Shown here: piece by piece, positions 19,031-25,820 of the stretch
Layout of the letters: every line of letters begins with the position of its first letter
Position numbering within the stretch: position 1 is the stretch's first letter
Source of the DNA: Spirosoma sp.
GTDB taxonomy: Bacteria; Bacteroidota; Bacteroidia; Cytophagales; Spirosomataceae
NCBI RefSeq assembly: GCF_026391055.1
Contig: NZ_JAPLET010000020.1
Location: 124,001 to 188,000, forward strand
Reading direction: 5' to 3'
DNA length: 64,000 nt
The notes under the pieces: generated by a model
Told to the model about the DNA's origin: nothing
Seen by the model: the letters and a program-made list of their open reading frames with translations, nothing else
Database searches by the model: none
Program-made: the position numbers and the translations under genes

Positions 19031-19091
19031 AGTAAGTCAGTAAGTAGCTGACGCATCAGTAGCATTCGCGTCAGCTACTTACTAACTTACT
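19031..19091. repeat. Inverted repeat of AGTAAGTC type
   Basis: 24-bp arms at 19031-19054 and 19068-19091 pair at 23 of 24 positions (AGTAAGTCAGTAAGTAGC... against its complement). The arms are tandem AGTAAGTC/T words. It lies between the convergent hydrolase and mutarotase genes and may serve as a bidirectional terminator. Confidence 0.9.
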
Positions 19092-19097
19092 AAAAAA

Positions 19098-20246
19098 CTA
19101 TTTAGCCGAAAAGTGGTAGACTGTTATGCTTCGATAGGTCTCGCCCGGCCGGAGAACCGTTGATGGGAAGTTGGGCTTGTTGGGTGAGTCGGGAAAATGC
19201 TGCGTTTCGAGGCAAATGCCAAAGCGTTTCGTATAAGCAACACCTTCTTTCCCTTTCAGGCCGTTCAGGTGGTTGGCCGTATAAACCTGTACTCCCGGTT
19301 CGGTAGTGTACATCGTCATGAGTCGGCCACTTTCCGGGTCGTGCACCGTCGCCCCCAGTCTGAGCTTGTTGGTGGGGCCATCAAGTACCCAGCAGTGATC
19401 GTAGCCCGAACCATATTTGATCTGAATGTTCGTCGTATCGTTTATGCGGGCGCCTACTACGGTAGGTTTGGTAAAGTCGAATGGGGTTCCTTTTACCGGT
19501 TCGATGGCTCCGGTGGGAATCTGACTGGCATCGGTGGGTAGGAATGAATTGGCTTTGATCATCAGCTCGTAGCCCAGCACATCCCGCTTCATGCCGGAAA
19601 GATTAAAGTAGGCATGGTTGGTCAGGTTAATAACCGTTGGTTTATCGCTAACAGCCTGATATGTAATACGCAGGGAGTTATCTTTTTGTAAAGTATAAGC
19701 AACCTGTACAGACAAAGTGCCGGGATAGCCTTCTTCGCCATCGGGAGAGGTGTAGGTGAGTTTGAGCATTGGTTGATCCCCGTCTACAGGCGTGGCATTC
19801 CATAATTTTTTGTCGAATCCAACACGTCCACCGTGAATTTGGTTGCCCCGGTTGTTGGCGGCCAGCACATATTCCTTCCCATCCAGCGTGAACTTAGCCC
19901 CACCAATCCGATTGCCAAACCGGCCGATGATTGGACCCAGGCTAGGGGTACCTTTTAAGTAATCGGCAAAGGTGGGCATCCCCAGAATAATGTCTTCAAA
20001 GTTGCCTGATTTGTCGGGTGCAGTCATCGACACGATATACCCGCCATAGTTGGTGATTTTAACGGTCATGCCAGCCGCGTTCCGAAGCGTGAACAGGTCA
20101 GCGTCACGACCATCGGGAAATTTTCCAAAGAGTGATTTTTCAATACCAGCCATTTTTTTGATCGGTGGGGTAGGCTTCGGTCCGGCATAGCTGTTTAACA
20201 GGCCTAATACCAGATTGATAAATAAGGCAGAAACAAAGAATTTCAT
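19098..20246 (-). CDS. galM: Aldose 1-epimerase (galactose mutarotase), exported
   Basis: A 382-residue mutarotase that interconverts alpha and beta anomers of galactose or other hexoses. Family landmarks are GRFGNRIGGAKF, NNRGNQIHGG (active-site His), TNHAYFNLSG (second His), YDHCWVLDG and the C-terminal CLETQHFPDSPN with the catalytic Glu. An N-terminal signal peptide (FINLVLGLLNSYAGP) places it in the periplasm, common for Bacteroidota mutarotases that serve sugar uptake. It stands alone between an inverted repeat and a leader with no visible promoter box. The family assignment is firm. Confidence 0.93.
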   Translation of the reverse strand: MKFFVSALFINLVLGLLNSYAGPKPTPPIKKMAGIEKSLFGKFPDGRDADLFTLRNAAGMTVKITNYGGYIVSMTAPDKSGNFEDIILGMPTFADYLKGTPSLGPIIGRFGNRIGGAKFTLDGKEYVLAANNRGNQIHGGRVGFDKKLWNATPVDGDQPMLKLTYTSPDGEEGYPGTLSVQVAYTLQKDNSLRITYQAVSDKPTVINLTNHAYFNLSGMKRDVLGYELMIKANSFLPTDASQIPTGAIEPVKGTPFDFTKPTVVGARINDTTNIQIKYGSGYDHCWVLDGPTNKLRLGATVHDPESGRLMTMYTTEPGVQVYTANHLNGLKGKEGVAYTKRFGICLETQHFPDSPNKPNFPSTVLRPGETYRSITVYHFSAK

Positions 20247-20356
20247 GGATGTGCGGGTTTAGGTCTGCACTATGTTTACTCTAAGTAGAGATTATAATTC
20301 ATTTACTGTGTTTCTGCTCGACAATTTCCATAAGTTTGACAGGAAGCTGTAATAGA

Positions 20357-20391
20357 TAAAAAAGCCCCCAACTCGGTTATGAATCGGGGGC
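20357..20391 (-). terminator. Terminator of the bacteriocin/exporter operon
   Basis: On the minus strand GCCCCC and GGGGGC pair around a 16-nt loop and run straight into TTTTTT, 26 nt after the exporter stop. A standard Rho-independent terminator. Confidence 0.85.
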
Positions 20392-20416
20392 GGTCAATCA
20401 AATCTGGTACGATGCT

Positions 20417-22597
20417 TTACTTCAAAATAGGCTCCAGCGCGGCCCAGTTCTCGTTCATGTAATTTGTATATATTCGTTGGGATTGCCCGTTTGCGATTGA
20501 GTATACCCGTTTAGCCGAATGAGCCAGACTCGGCTTATGCGTAATCAGAAGAATGGCCATTTGCGGACGTACATTCTGGAGTAGATTCATGACAAATTGC
20601 TCGGTATTTTTATCCATAGCCGCCGTTGGCTCATCGAGGAGCAACAACTGAGGTTTTTGATAGAAAGCCCGCGCCAGCGCGACCAGTTGCCGCTGCCCTC
20701 CCGATAAATTGATGCCCTCCTCGCCCAGCAAGGTTAGATAGCCCTGCGCAAAGGTTTCGAAGTAGTGATCGAAGCCAAACTCCTGGCAGAAGCTAACAAT
20801 TTGCTCCGCGTCTGTAGCCGTATCACCCAGGCCTATGTTGTCGAGTAAGGTGCCGTTAAATAGCTTGATGTGTTGGGGAACAACGCCAATGGATTGTCGC
20901 CACAGAGCCGTATCTATTGAATGCCAGTCGGTCCCATTCACCATGATTTGTCCGGACTCAGGTGTGTAAAAGCGTTGGATCAATTGAAGCAATGTACTTT
21001 TTCCATGCCCACTCTCGCCAAACAGGGCAATCATTTCCCCTTTTTGAATAGACAACGAAATGTTTTCCAGAAGTAATGGCCGTCCGGCAAAACGAAAATT
21101 CAGGGCATCGATCGTGAGTGATTCAAAACGAAAGTTTGGCACACTTGTTTGGGTTGCTTTTGGATATTCGGGATTAAGATGAGCATATTCATACATTCGC
21201 TCAAAGGCGACATTGGCTTCCTGAATCTGAAGATTTGTCATTGCCAGACTGGCTACAGCCGGTAAAATGCTGCCTACGACCGTTAAAATCGCCATCATCT
21301 CACCCAATTGCAGTGACTTGTCAACAACCAGAAAAGAGGTAACGGCCAGTAACCCGGCAATCAGCAAGATACTGATCAACTCGGCCGACAAGTTTAGACG
21401 CAAGCCAACGGTTGTCAGGGAATAGACCTTATTCTGGAAATTACCATAAACCGCTTTCGTAATCGTGCTAAAAAAGGCTTCCCGATTTGTTGCCTTGATC
21501 ACGTCTATGCCCTGAATGGTATCGACATAATTACTTTCAGTATGGGCCGATGCCGCCATAACCAGTCGCTGCCCGTCGATGATGCGCTGGTGATATCGCC
21601 AAACCAATCCACCGTAGAGCGGAATACTGAGCAAACTAAGCAGTCCGATCCACACCGAAAAGGTAAACAGGTATCCCGCCGATACCAGCACGACGAGTAC
21701 ATTGATGACCACCGTACCCGTGAGGTGGCTAATGGCTCGCTGAATACGGCCCGTGTCATTCAGCCGGGCAATGAGTTCGCCGGTTTTTCGGCTGTCGAAA
21801 AACGACTTGGGTAGGTATAATAAGGCTTCATAAAATCTGTTGATGATACGATTGTTGAAATCACGGCTTTGCCGATTCAGCAGAAAATCCCGTAAATAAC
21901 TGACCACAGCCCTCGCCACCAAAAGAAACGTTAGCAGTAATAATCCCAACATCAGTCGGTTGGATTCGTGTTTGGGGAGAATGTCGTCGATGAGCTTTTG
22001 TGAAAAAATGGCCGTCGATAAGCACAGTCCGGCCGTTATAATGCCTAAGCCGGTCGAAATGGCCAGCAATGGCGTGTCGTCGCTGATGAGGCTCAGCAAC
22101 CAGCGACGTTTGGCTTTTTGTTCATCCTGCTGCCGCTGTAAGGTGGCATTGGGGGTTAGGGTCAATAGTATTCGTGACGACCAGAGGCTGGCTAATTCGC
22201 TGGTTGTATAGGTAAGTAACCCCTGCGCAGGATCGCCTATGATGAATAGTTGCCGGGTGGCATCCCAGCCGTAACAGACAATATAATGCTGGAGTCGCTG
22301 TCCGGTTGGTCCGTTGTCAATGATCACGTGCAGAATAACCGGCTCGCTGATATCGGTCTTTAGGTTTTCAATGGAGTCAGCTTCCATCCCCTCGGCATCG
22401 AATCCAATTTGCGAAGCTGCCTGATAAAGCCCCAGCAGCGAGGTGCCCTGTGGGTCGGTGCCGCTGAGTTCCCGTAACCGTTCCAACCGACTATATCCCC
22501 CGTAATACGCCAGCAGCGAAGCCAGGCAGGCAACACCGCAATCGGCCTGCCCCTGCTGCCGAACGATCGTTTTTTCGATGTATTTGTGGGATTTCAT
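20417..22597 (-). CDS. Peptidase-containing ABC exporter (PCAT, C39 peptidase) for double-glycine peptides
   Basis: A 726-residue protein with three modules. The N-terminal C39 peptidase has QADCGVACLASLLAYYGG with catalytic Cys20, then HYIVCYGW (His) and IGDPAQG (Asp). It cleaves leader peptides after Gly-Gly. The ABC exporter membrane domain, with about six helices, spans roughly residues 165-440. The nucleotide-binding domain has GESGHGKSTLL (Walker A), LSGGQRQ (signature) and LLLLDEPTAAMD (Walker B). It is the last gene of the bacteriocin-like operon and its ATG overlaps the TGA of a 24-codon ORF. No HlyD-type adaptor is in the locus, so how the peptide crosses the outer membrane is unclear. 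Confidence 0.94.
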   Translation of the reverse strand: MKSHKYIEKTIVRQQGQADCGVACLASLLAYYGGYSRLERLRELSGTDPQGTSLLGLYQAASQIGFDAEGMEADSIENLKTDISEPVILHVIIDNGPTGQRLQHYIVCYGWDATRQLFIIGDPAQGLLTYTTSELASLWSSRILLTLTPNATLQRQQDEQKAKRRWLLSLISDDTPLLAISTGLGIITAGLCLSTAIFSQKLIDDILPKHESNRLMLGLLLLTFLLVARAVVSYLRDFLLNRQSRDFNNRIINRFYEALLYLPKSFFDSRKTGELIARLNDTGRIQRAISHLTGTVVINVLVVLVSAGYLFTFSVWIGLLSLLSIPLYGGLVWRYHQRIIDGQRLVMAASAHTESNYVDTIQGIDVIKATNREAFFSTITKAVYGNFQNKVYSLTTVGLRLNLSAELISILLIAGLLAVTSFLVVDKSLQLGEMMAILTVVGSILPAVASLAMTNLQIQEANVAFERMYEYAHLNPEYPKATQTSVPNFRFESLTIDALNFRFAGRPLLLENISLSIQKGEMIALFGESGHGKSTLLQLIQRFYTPESGQIMVNGTDWHSIDTALWRQSIGVVPQHIKLFNGTLLDNIGLGDTATDAEQIVSFCQEFGFDHYFETFAQGYLTLLGEEGINLSGGQRQLVALARAFYQKPQLLLLDEPTAAMDKNTEQFVMNLLQNVRPQMAILLITHKPSLAHSAKRVYSIANGQSQRIYTNYMNENWAALEPILK

Positions 22598-22668
22598 ACG
22601 ATGGGATGGTTAACAAACTGAACCAGTAGGCAAAACAGTAGCAGCAGAACAAAAATCGTCTGTTCCAT
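22594..22668 (-). CDS. Tiny 24-residue membrane peptide, overlaps exporter start
   Basis: An ATG at 22668 opens a 24-codon frame reading MEQTIFVLLLLFCLLVQFV and ending NHPIV. It is one hydrophobic helix with little else. Its TGA overlaps the exporter ATG by the ATGA arrangement, which implies translational coupling. A longer in-frame start at 22815 would overlap the thioredoxin-like gene in another frame and looks artificial. The role is unknown; it could be a small exporter subunit, an immunity peptide or only a coupling leader. Confidence 0.5.
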   Translation of the reverse strand: MEQTIFVLLLLFCLLVQFVNHPIV

Positions 22669-22699
22669 AGTGGTTGGGAGGCTGGAAAAATAGTGTTGG

Positions 22700-23209
22700 T
22701 TAGAGATGACGGGCAATGGCTTCGATACTGGTTTCGCCCCGGAAGCGTTTGGCCAGTGAACCATCAGCATGGTAGATGAGGACGTCAGGAACAGCCGCAA
22801 AGCCGAAGGTTTCATAGGCTGCTTTTCTATCCATGTGGGCTACCTGCACTGTGGGCAGTCCATTGAGTTGATGCACCCTGGCAAACGTGGCCAGAGCGGG
22901 TAACGGTGCCGACGAAAGCATAATGACCCGGGCGGAGCTTAGTGAAGATGCCTTTCGGCGAAGTTCATCGGCTTCGCGTTGGCAGTGGTCGCAATCGGGG
23001 TCGAAGTAGATAAGTACCGCCGGGCGATTGCCTAGGGCCGCTTGGTTTATGGCTGAACGGTTGATGGTATACGCGTTGAAGGCTGGCAGTGTCTGGATTC
23101 GTCCGGCGGTTTCCTGTTTGCGGTGCAGCTTAGTCGTGAATTCCCAGCTTAGATAGGCAATCAGGCCAGCTACCAACAGAGGCAATCCCCATTTTAGGTA
23201 CGTTTTCAT
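22700..23209 (-). CDS. Membrane-anchored thioredoxin-like protein
   Basis: A 169-residue protein with an N-terminal membrane anchor (WGLPLLVAGLIAYLSW) and a periplasmic thioredoxin fold. The active site is CDHC in YFDPDCDHCQREAD, and a cis-proline loop appears as AAVPDVLIY. It probably makes or isomerises disulfides, or reduces them, outside the cytoplasm. Both bacteriocin-like precursors of this operon carry two cysteines in the predicted mature part, so disulfide handling of these peptides is a reasonable inference. Its ATG overlaps the end of the upstream membrane-protein gene by four bases. Confidence 0.82.
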   Translation of the reverse strand: MKTYLKWGLPLLVAGLIAYLSWEFTTKLHRKQETAGRIQTLPAFNAYTINRSAINQAALGNRPAVLIYFDPDCDHCQREADELRRKASSLSSARVIMLSSAPLPALATFARVHQLNGLPTVQVAHMDRKAAYETFGFAAVPDVLIYHADGSLAKRFRGETSIEAIARHL

Positions 23210-23886
23210 GATAGACTAACGGTTAAGAACATGACAAAAACAACCCAAACCAGTAAGCCCGACCCGTATGAAGCCGCCACCAGCCCAAAGGCTTTAGGCA
23301 TAGGTGTTTCGATAACTTGTGAAACGCCGTAGGCCAGTACCAGCCAGTAAGCCAGTTCAAACAGATTACCAAGTTGTAAGGGATACGCCAGCCAGGGGGC
23401 TATGGCGGTTGGCTCGAAGAAATTGAGCATACTAAGCGGATAGAAATACTGCAAGTCCTGAAGACTATAGTCCTGCTGCACAAACAGAAACCAGATTAAT
23501 TTCACTACCGCTGGAAAGAGTAACACCAGTTCTGCCTGAACGACCACCCGGAAAAAGGATTTAAACACCCACCGATCAGCTACGAAGTAATAACCCAGGC
23601 TGATGCAGGAAGTGACAAGGGAAAATTTAAGCAGATTGAAGAGAGGTATGATGCAGTAACCCAGCCACGACCATTCATGATTTTGAGCAATAGTTTTCTG
23701 AATTTGCTCATACGTCATTTGTTCCGCAAGTGCGTTGAAATAAAGCTCGTCGGAAAAAAGCAGATGTTGACCTGCGAAGGTAAGTAGAAGGCTAACCACG
23801 GTAATGACGCTAAATAGCAGCCAGCCATTTTCTGAAGAAGGACGTTTTTCGACATCCTCAATTGATAGGGTGTTGGAAAGGTTCAT
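23206..23886 (-). CDS. Polytopic membrane protein of the bacteriocin-like operon
   Basis: A 226-residue protein with about five membrane segments, near residues 22-45, 75-100, 110-133, 170-190 and 200-222. I do not recognise a catalytic motif. The arrangement slightly recalls Yip1-type membrane proteins, but I do not assign it. It lies between the tiny membrane ORFs and the thioredoxin-like gene, overlapping the latter, so it belongs to the peptide-production operon. Immunity or accessory transport are possible roles, both unproven. Confidence 0.7.
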   Translation of the reverse strand: MNLSNTLSIEDVEKRPSSENGWLLFSVITVVSLLLTFAGQHLLFSDELYFNALAEQMTYEQIQKTIAQNHEWSWLGYCIIPLFNLLKFSLVTSCISLGYYFVADRWVFKSFFRVVVQAELVLLFPAVVKLIWFLFVQQDYSLQDLQYFYPLSMLNFFEPTAIAPWLAYPLQLGNLFELAYWLVLAYGVSQVIETPMPKAFGLVAASYGSGLLVWVVFVMFLTVSLS

Positions 23887-23901
23887 CTTCTTAATTCAAG
23901 A

Positions 23902-24006
23902 TTATTTGGCGGACATTTTTTTTAAAAACGGATTATTCTTTTTCCTGGCTCGATTCCCGATACTAGCAGCAATGATTATGAGAAGGACAATGAGTGTAGT
24001 GGTCAT
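23902..24006 (-). CDS. Tiny 34-residue single-helix membrane ORF
   Basis: The ATG at 24006 overlaps the TGA of the preceding 57-residue ORF (ATGA). The peptide starts MTTTLIVLLIIIAASIG, a single membrane helix, and ends in a basic tail (NRARKKNNPFLKKMSAK). The stop at 23902 is 15 bp before the 226-residue membrane-protein gene. The hydrophobic helix plus basic tail and the start/stop overlap support a real gene. The role is unknown; small basic membrane peptides beside bacteriocins are sometimes immunity proteins. Confidence 0.55.
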   Translation of the reverse strand: MTTTLIVLLIIIAASIGNRARKKNNPFLKKMSAK

Positions 24007-24176
24007 TCTTTCTTTTTGTTAAAATATAAATCAGCTATAATACTAGCAAGGCTAATAACGATCATAAGAATGATGCTCAATGTGGACATTTGACCATCAT
24101 TTTTTAAATAATCTATTAAAAAATATGTAGCCAAAATAAGGCCGGAAAAGATCCTAATTGTTTTTAGTTTTGGCAT
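24003..24176 (-). CDS. Small 57-residue two-helix membrane ORF
   Basis: An ATG at 24176 gives a 57-residue protein with two likely membrane segments, around residues 7-23 (IRIFSGLILATYFLIDY) and 32-52 (TLSIILMIVISLASIIADLY), ending in KKKE. It lies 68 bp after the second precursor gene and overlaps the next ORF by four bases. Size, topology and position fit a bacteriocin immunity protein, but no family match is claimed. Confidence 0.6.
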   Translation of the reverse strand: MPKLKTIRIFSGLILATYFLIDYLKNDGQMSTLSIILMIVISLASIIADLYFNKKKE

Positions 24177-24244
24177 GAGAAGTTAGTTTAGTTGTTTAGA
24201 AGAGGATGCAAAAACTTATATCGTTCTTACATCCTCTTATCACC

Positions 24245-24421
24245 CTAATGCATTTTATTCCAACAGCCGACAGCCATACCTCCAACCATAAGACCCATCA
24301 TAGGAGTGGCCCATATTAATGTAGCACCAGCAGCTATGGTAAGTACAGTGCAGTCGGCCCAATTTGGTGTTATTTTGCCGCCTTGAATGCTCTCCATTCT
24401 CTCTAAAATTAATTTGCTCAT
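24245..24421 (-). CDS. Double-glycine leader peptide precursor B (class II bacteriocin-like)
   Basis: The ATG at 24421 opens a 58-residue peptide. The leader MSKLILERMESIQGG is a good double-glycine leader: hydrophobic residues stand at -4 (I), -7 (M) and -12 (L) before the cut. The predicted mature part is 43 residues, K16-H58. It has cysteines at 24 and 53, a hydrophobic core, and GxxxG spacings in GLMVGGMAVG. GxxxG motifs are typical of two-peptide class IIb bacteriocins, where they mediate helix pairing. The processing exporter is encoded in the same operon. It lies 36 bp after precursor A. Confidence 0.8.
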   Translation of the reverse strand: MSKLILERMESIQGGKITPNWADCTVLTIAAGATLIWATPMMGLMVGGMAVGCWNKMH

Positions 24422-24457
24422 TGCATTGATTTTTTGAAATGGAACGTAAATTTTATA

Positions 24458-24640
24458 CTATTTATAAAGCAATTTTGATACGCCCCAACCTACACAGAAT
24501 GATGTGACTGGTAGATAAGCTAAAGCATATCCCCACTTTAATGCGGATGAAATTGTACAAGCTGCGGTAACGGTATCTCCCCAATTGTCGCCACCCTTAA
24601 CTCTCGAGAAAGTAACCTCTTCTATCGTAAGTTTTTTCAT
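24458..24640 (-). CDS. Double-glycine leader peptide precursor A (class II bacteriocin-like)
   Basis: A 60-residue peptide whose leader MKKLTIEEVTFSRVKGG has hydrophobic residues at -4 (V), -7 (F) and -12 (I) before Gly-Gly. The predicted mature peptide, D18-K60, is 43 residues, the same length as that of precursor B. It starts DNWGD, has cysteines at 28 and 49, and is rich in aromatic and small residues (SALKWGYALAY, CVGWG). It is the first gene of the operon. Together with precursor B it looks like the pair of a two-peptide bacteriocin; antibacterial activity is an inference. Confidence 0.8.
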   Translation of the reverse strand: MKKLTIEEVTFSRVKGGDNWGDTVTAACTISSALKWGYALAYLPVTSFCVGWGVSKLLYK

Positions 24641-24751
24641 GTTTAATAGTTTTGAAGAAATTATTCTTTACCTACTCTTTTTCAGGCTTTTCGGCATCCG
24701 CCTTTGTTGCGCGTCAACGAAACAAAAGTGGAGGATGAAACGGTCCCATGC

Positions 24752-24792
24752 ATGAGCAAGGTTACCTATTTTAAATGGGTAACCTTGCTCAT
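24752..24792. promoter_or_regulatory. Strong inverted repeat between luxR-like gene and bacteriocin genes
   Basis: 15-bp perfect arms (ATGAGCAAGGTTACC and its complement) around 11 nt. The T tract after it is on the plus-strand side, so it does not look like a terminator for the minus-strand luxR-like gene. A weak -7-like box (CACTTTTG, plus coordinates 24723-24730, minus strand) lies just downstream toward precursor A, so this may be an operator. Confidence 0.5.
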
Positions 24793-24800
24793 TTTTATAT

Positions 24801-24825
24801 AGGTAAGATTACCCATAACTTACCT
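24801..24825 (-). repeat. Short hairpin after the luxR-like gene
   Basis: Perfect 7-bp arms AGGTAAG / CTTACCT with an 11-nt loop, 21 nt beyond the luxR-like stop. It may cooperate with the larger inverted repeat at 24752-24792. Confidence 0.4.
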
Positions 24826-24845
24826 GTATAATCCTAAAAAGGGCT

Positions 24846-25475
24846 TTATTCCAGCAGGGCCAGTAGCTGTTTCCGGTGCGTAAGGACAAAGCGGGTCAGG
24901 CTACCGGGGCCGCCACTAATGGCTAGTTTCTGAGAGATTTTGGCCTTGTGGTTGTTTACGGTTTTTTCGCTGATAAACAGAATAGCCGCAATCTGTGGGC
25001 CGGTTTTTTCATCCGTAGTCAGTTTGAGTACACGTCGCTCACTGGGTGTCAGTTCGTGCCAGCCAGGTAGGGGTTCTTTCGCCTGATAACCGGAGTGCGT
25101 TTCCAACAAAGAAGATTGATAAAAACGACCAGCTTTTAGCGTAAGCAGGCAGTCGGTTAGTTCATCGAGCGAACAAAGCACGTCGAACTCCAGATTGTCC
25201 AGGATTGCCCACAAGTGATTGTCCATGACTGGTTCCAGGGTCAGGCAAACAACAATTAATGTCTGCGGACAAGTCGATCTTATGGTGGTGAATAGGGCAG
25301 CGTCTCCGAGGTTTTCGTTTGTTATAAGCACGAAGCCTGGCTGTTGGTCTAAGATCTGCTCCTTAAGAAGCGATGCATTTACTGAGGGTGTTCGCCAGTT
25401 CAACGCAGCTTTGTCTGTAGCTGCAGCAATTTTTAATAGGATTGAACGACGGTGGCATAAGGCAAGTAAAGACAT
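24846..25475 (-). CDS. LuxR-type HTH regulator with degenerate receiver-like N terminus
   Basis: A 209-residue protein with a clear C-terminal LuxR/GerE helix-turn-helix. LTPSERRVLKL is followed by KTGPQIAAILFISEKTVNNHKAKISQKL, near residues 138-185. The N-terminal 120 residues have the length and strand pattern of a response-regulator receiver. However, the expected phosphoacceptor aspartate position reads FVLITNENLG, with no Asp, so it is probably not controlled by phosphorylation. It is the gene just upstream of the bacteriocin-like operon and on the same strand, making it the likely regulator of that operon. Confidence 0.8.
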   Translation of the reverse strand: MSLLALCHRRSILLKIAAATDKAALNWRTPSVNASLLKEQILDQQPGFVLITNENLGDAALFTTIRSTCPQTLIVVCLTLEPVMDNHLWAILDNLEFDVLCSLDELTDCLLTLKAGRFYQSSLLETHSGYQAKEPLPGWHELTPSERRVLKLTTDEKTGPQIAAILFISEKTVNNHKAKISQKLAISGGPGSLTRFVLTHRKQLLALLE

Positions 25476-25802
25476 ACATACATACAGTATGGTAATTTGG
25501 AATGTTAGAACTGGTAGCGGATTGGCTGCTAAACTATAAAAATTTTGTATTCAAAAAATTAAATAAAGTTTATTTTTGTCATTGCTATTTTGCACGTTAT
25601 AGAACTAGTGAACTATGACCTTTGTGTGACTTAGCGCCATCTAGTCTATTGCTCAGAGCGGTAATCGAACGGTGGGAGAAGGGAATTTTGAGAGGTGCAA
25701 TGCGAACATGTGGAAATAAATTGAATCTACTTCTGATAAATTAACAGAGCCGATATTGAGCTAACGAAAAAGGGCCTGAGTTTAAACTCAGGCCCTTTTT
25801 CG
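25476..25802. other. Spacer upstream of the luxR-like gene
   Basis: A 327-bp AT-rich stretch without a gene. It contains the left half of the 74-bp palindrome at 25747-25820 and presumably the promoter of the luxR-like gene. No clear -7 box was seen on the minus strand. Confidence 0.4.
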
Positions 25803-25820
25803 TTAGCTCAATATCGGCTC
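25747..25820 (-). terminator. 74-bp perfect palindrome including the epimerase 3' end
   Basis: Two 37-bp perfect arms meet at TTT|AAA (25783/25784). The inner part, GGGCCTGAG... with a following TTTTTCG, is a normal Rho-independent terminator for the epimerase gene. The outer 18 bp of the right arm (25803-25820) is the coding end of the epimerase (EPILS and stop). An inverted copy of it lies beyond the terminator at 25747-25764. Confidence 0.9.

Noticed and set aside
22594..22815. 73-codon version of the tiny ORF before the exporter
   Set aside because: The extra N-terminal residues overlap the thioredoxin-like gene in another frame and are not membrane-like; the 24-codon form with its ATGA overlap is more likely.
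24752..24792. Inverted repeat taken as terminator of the luxR-like gene
   Set aside because: On the minus strand it is followed by GCATGGG, not a T tract; the T run is on the other side. I list it as a possible operator instead.
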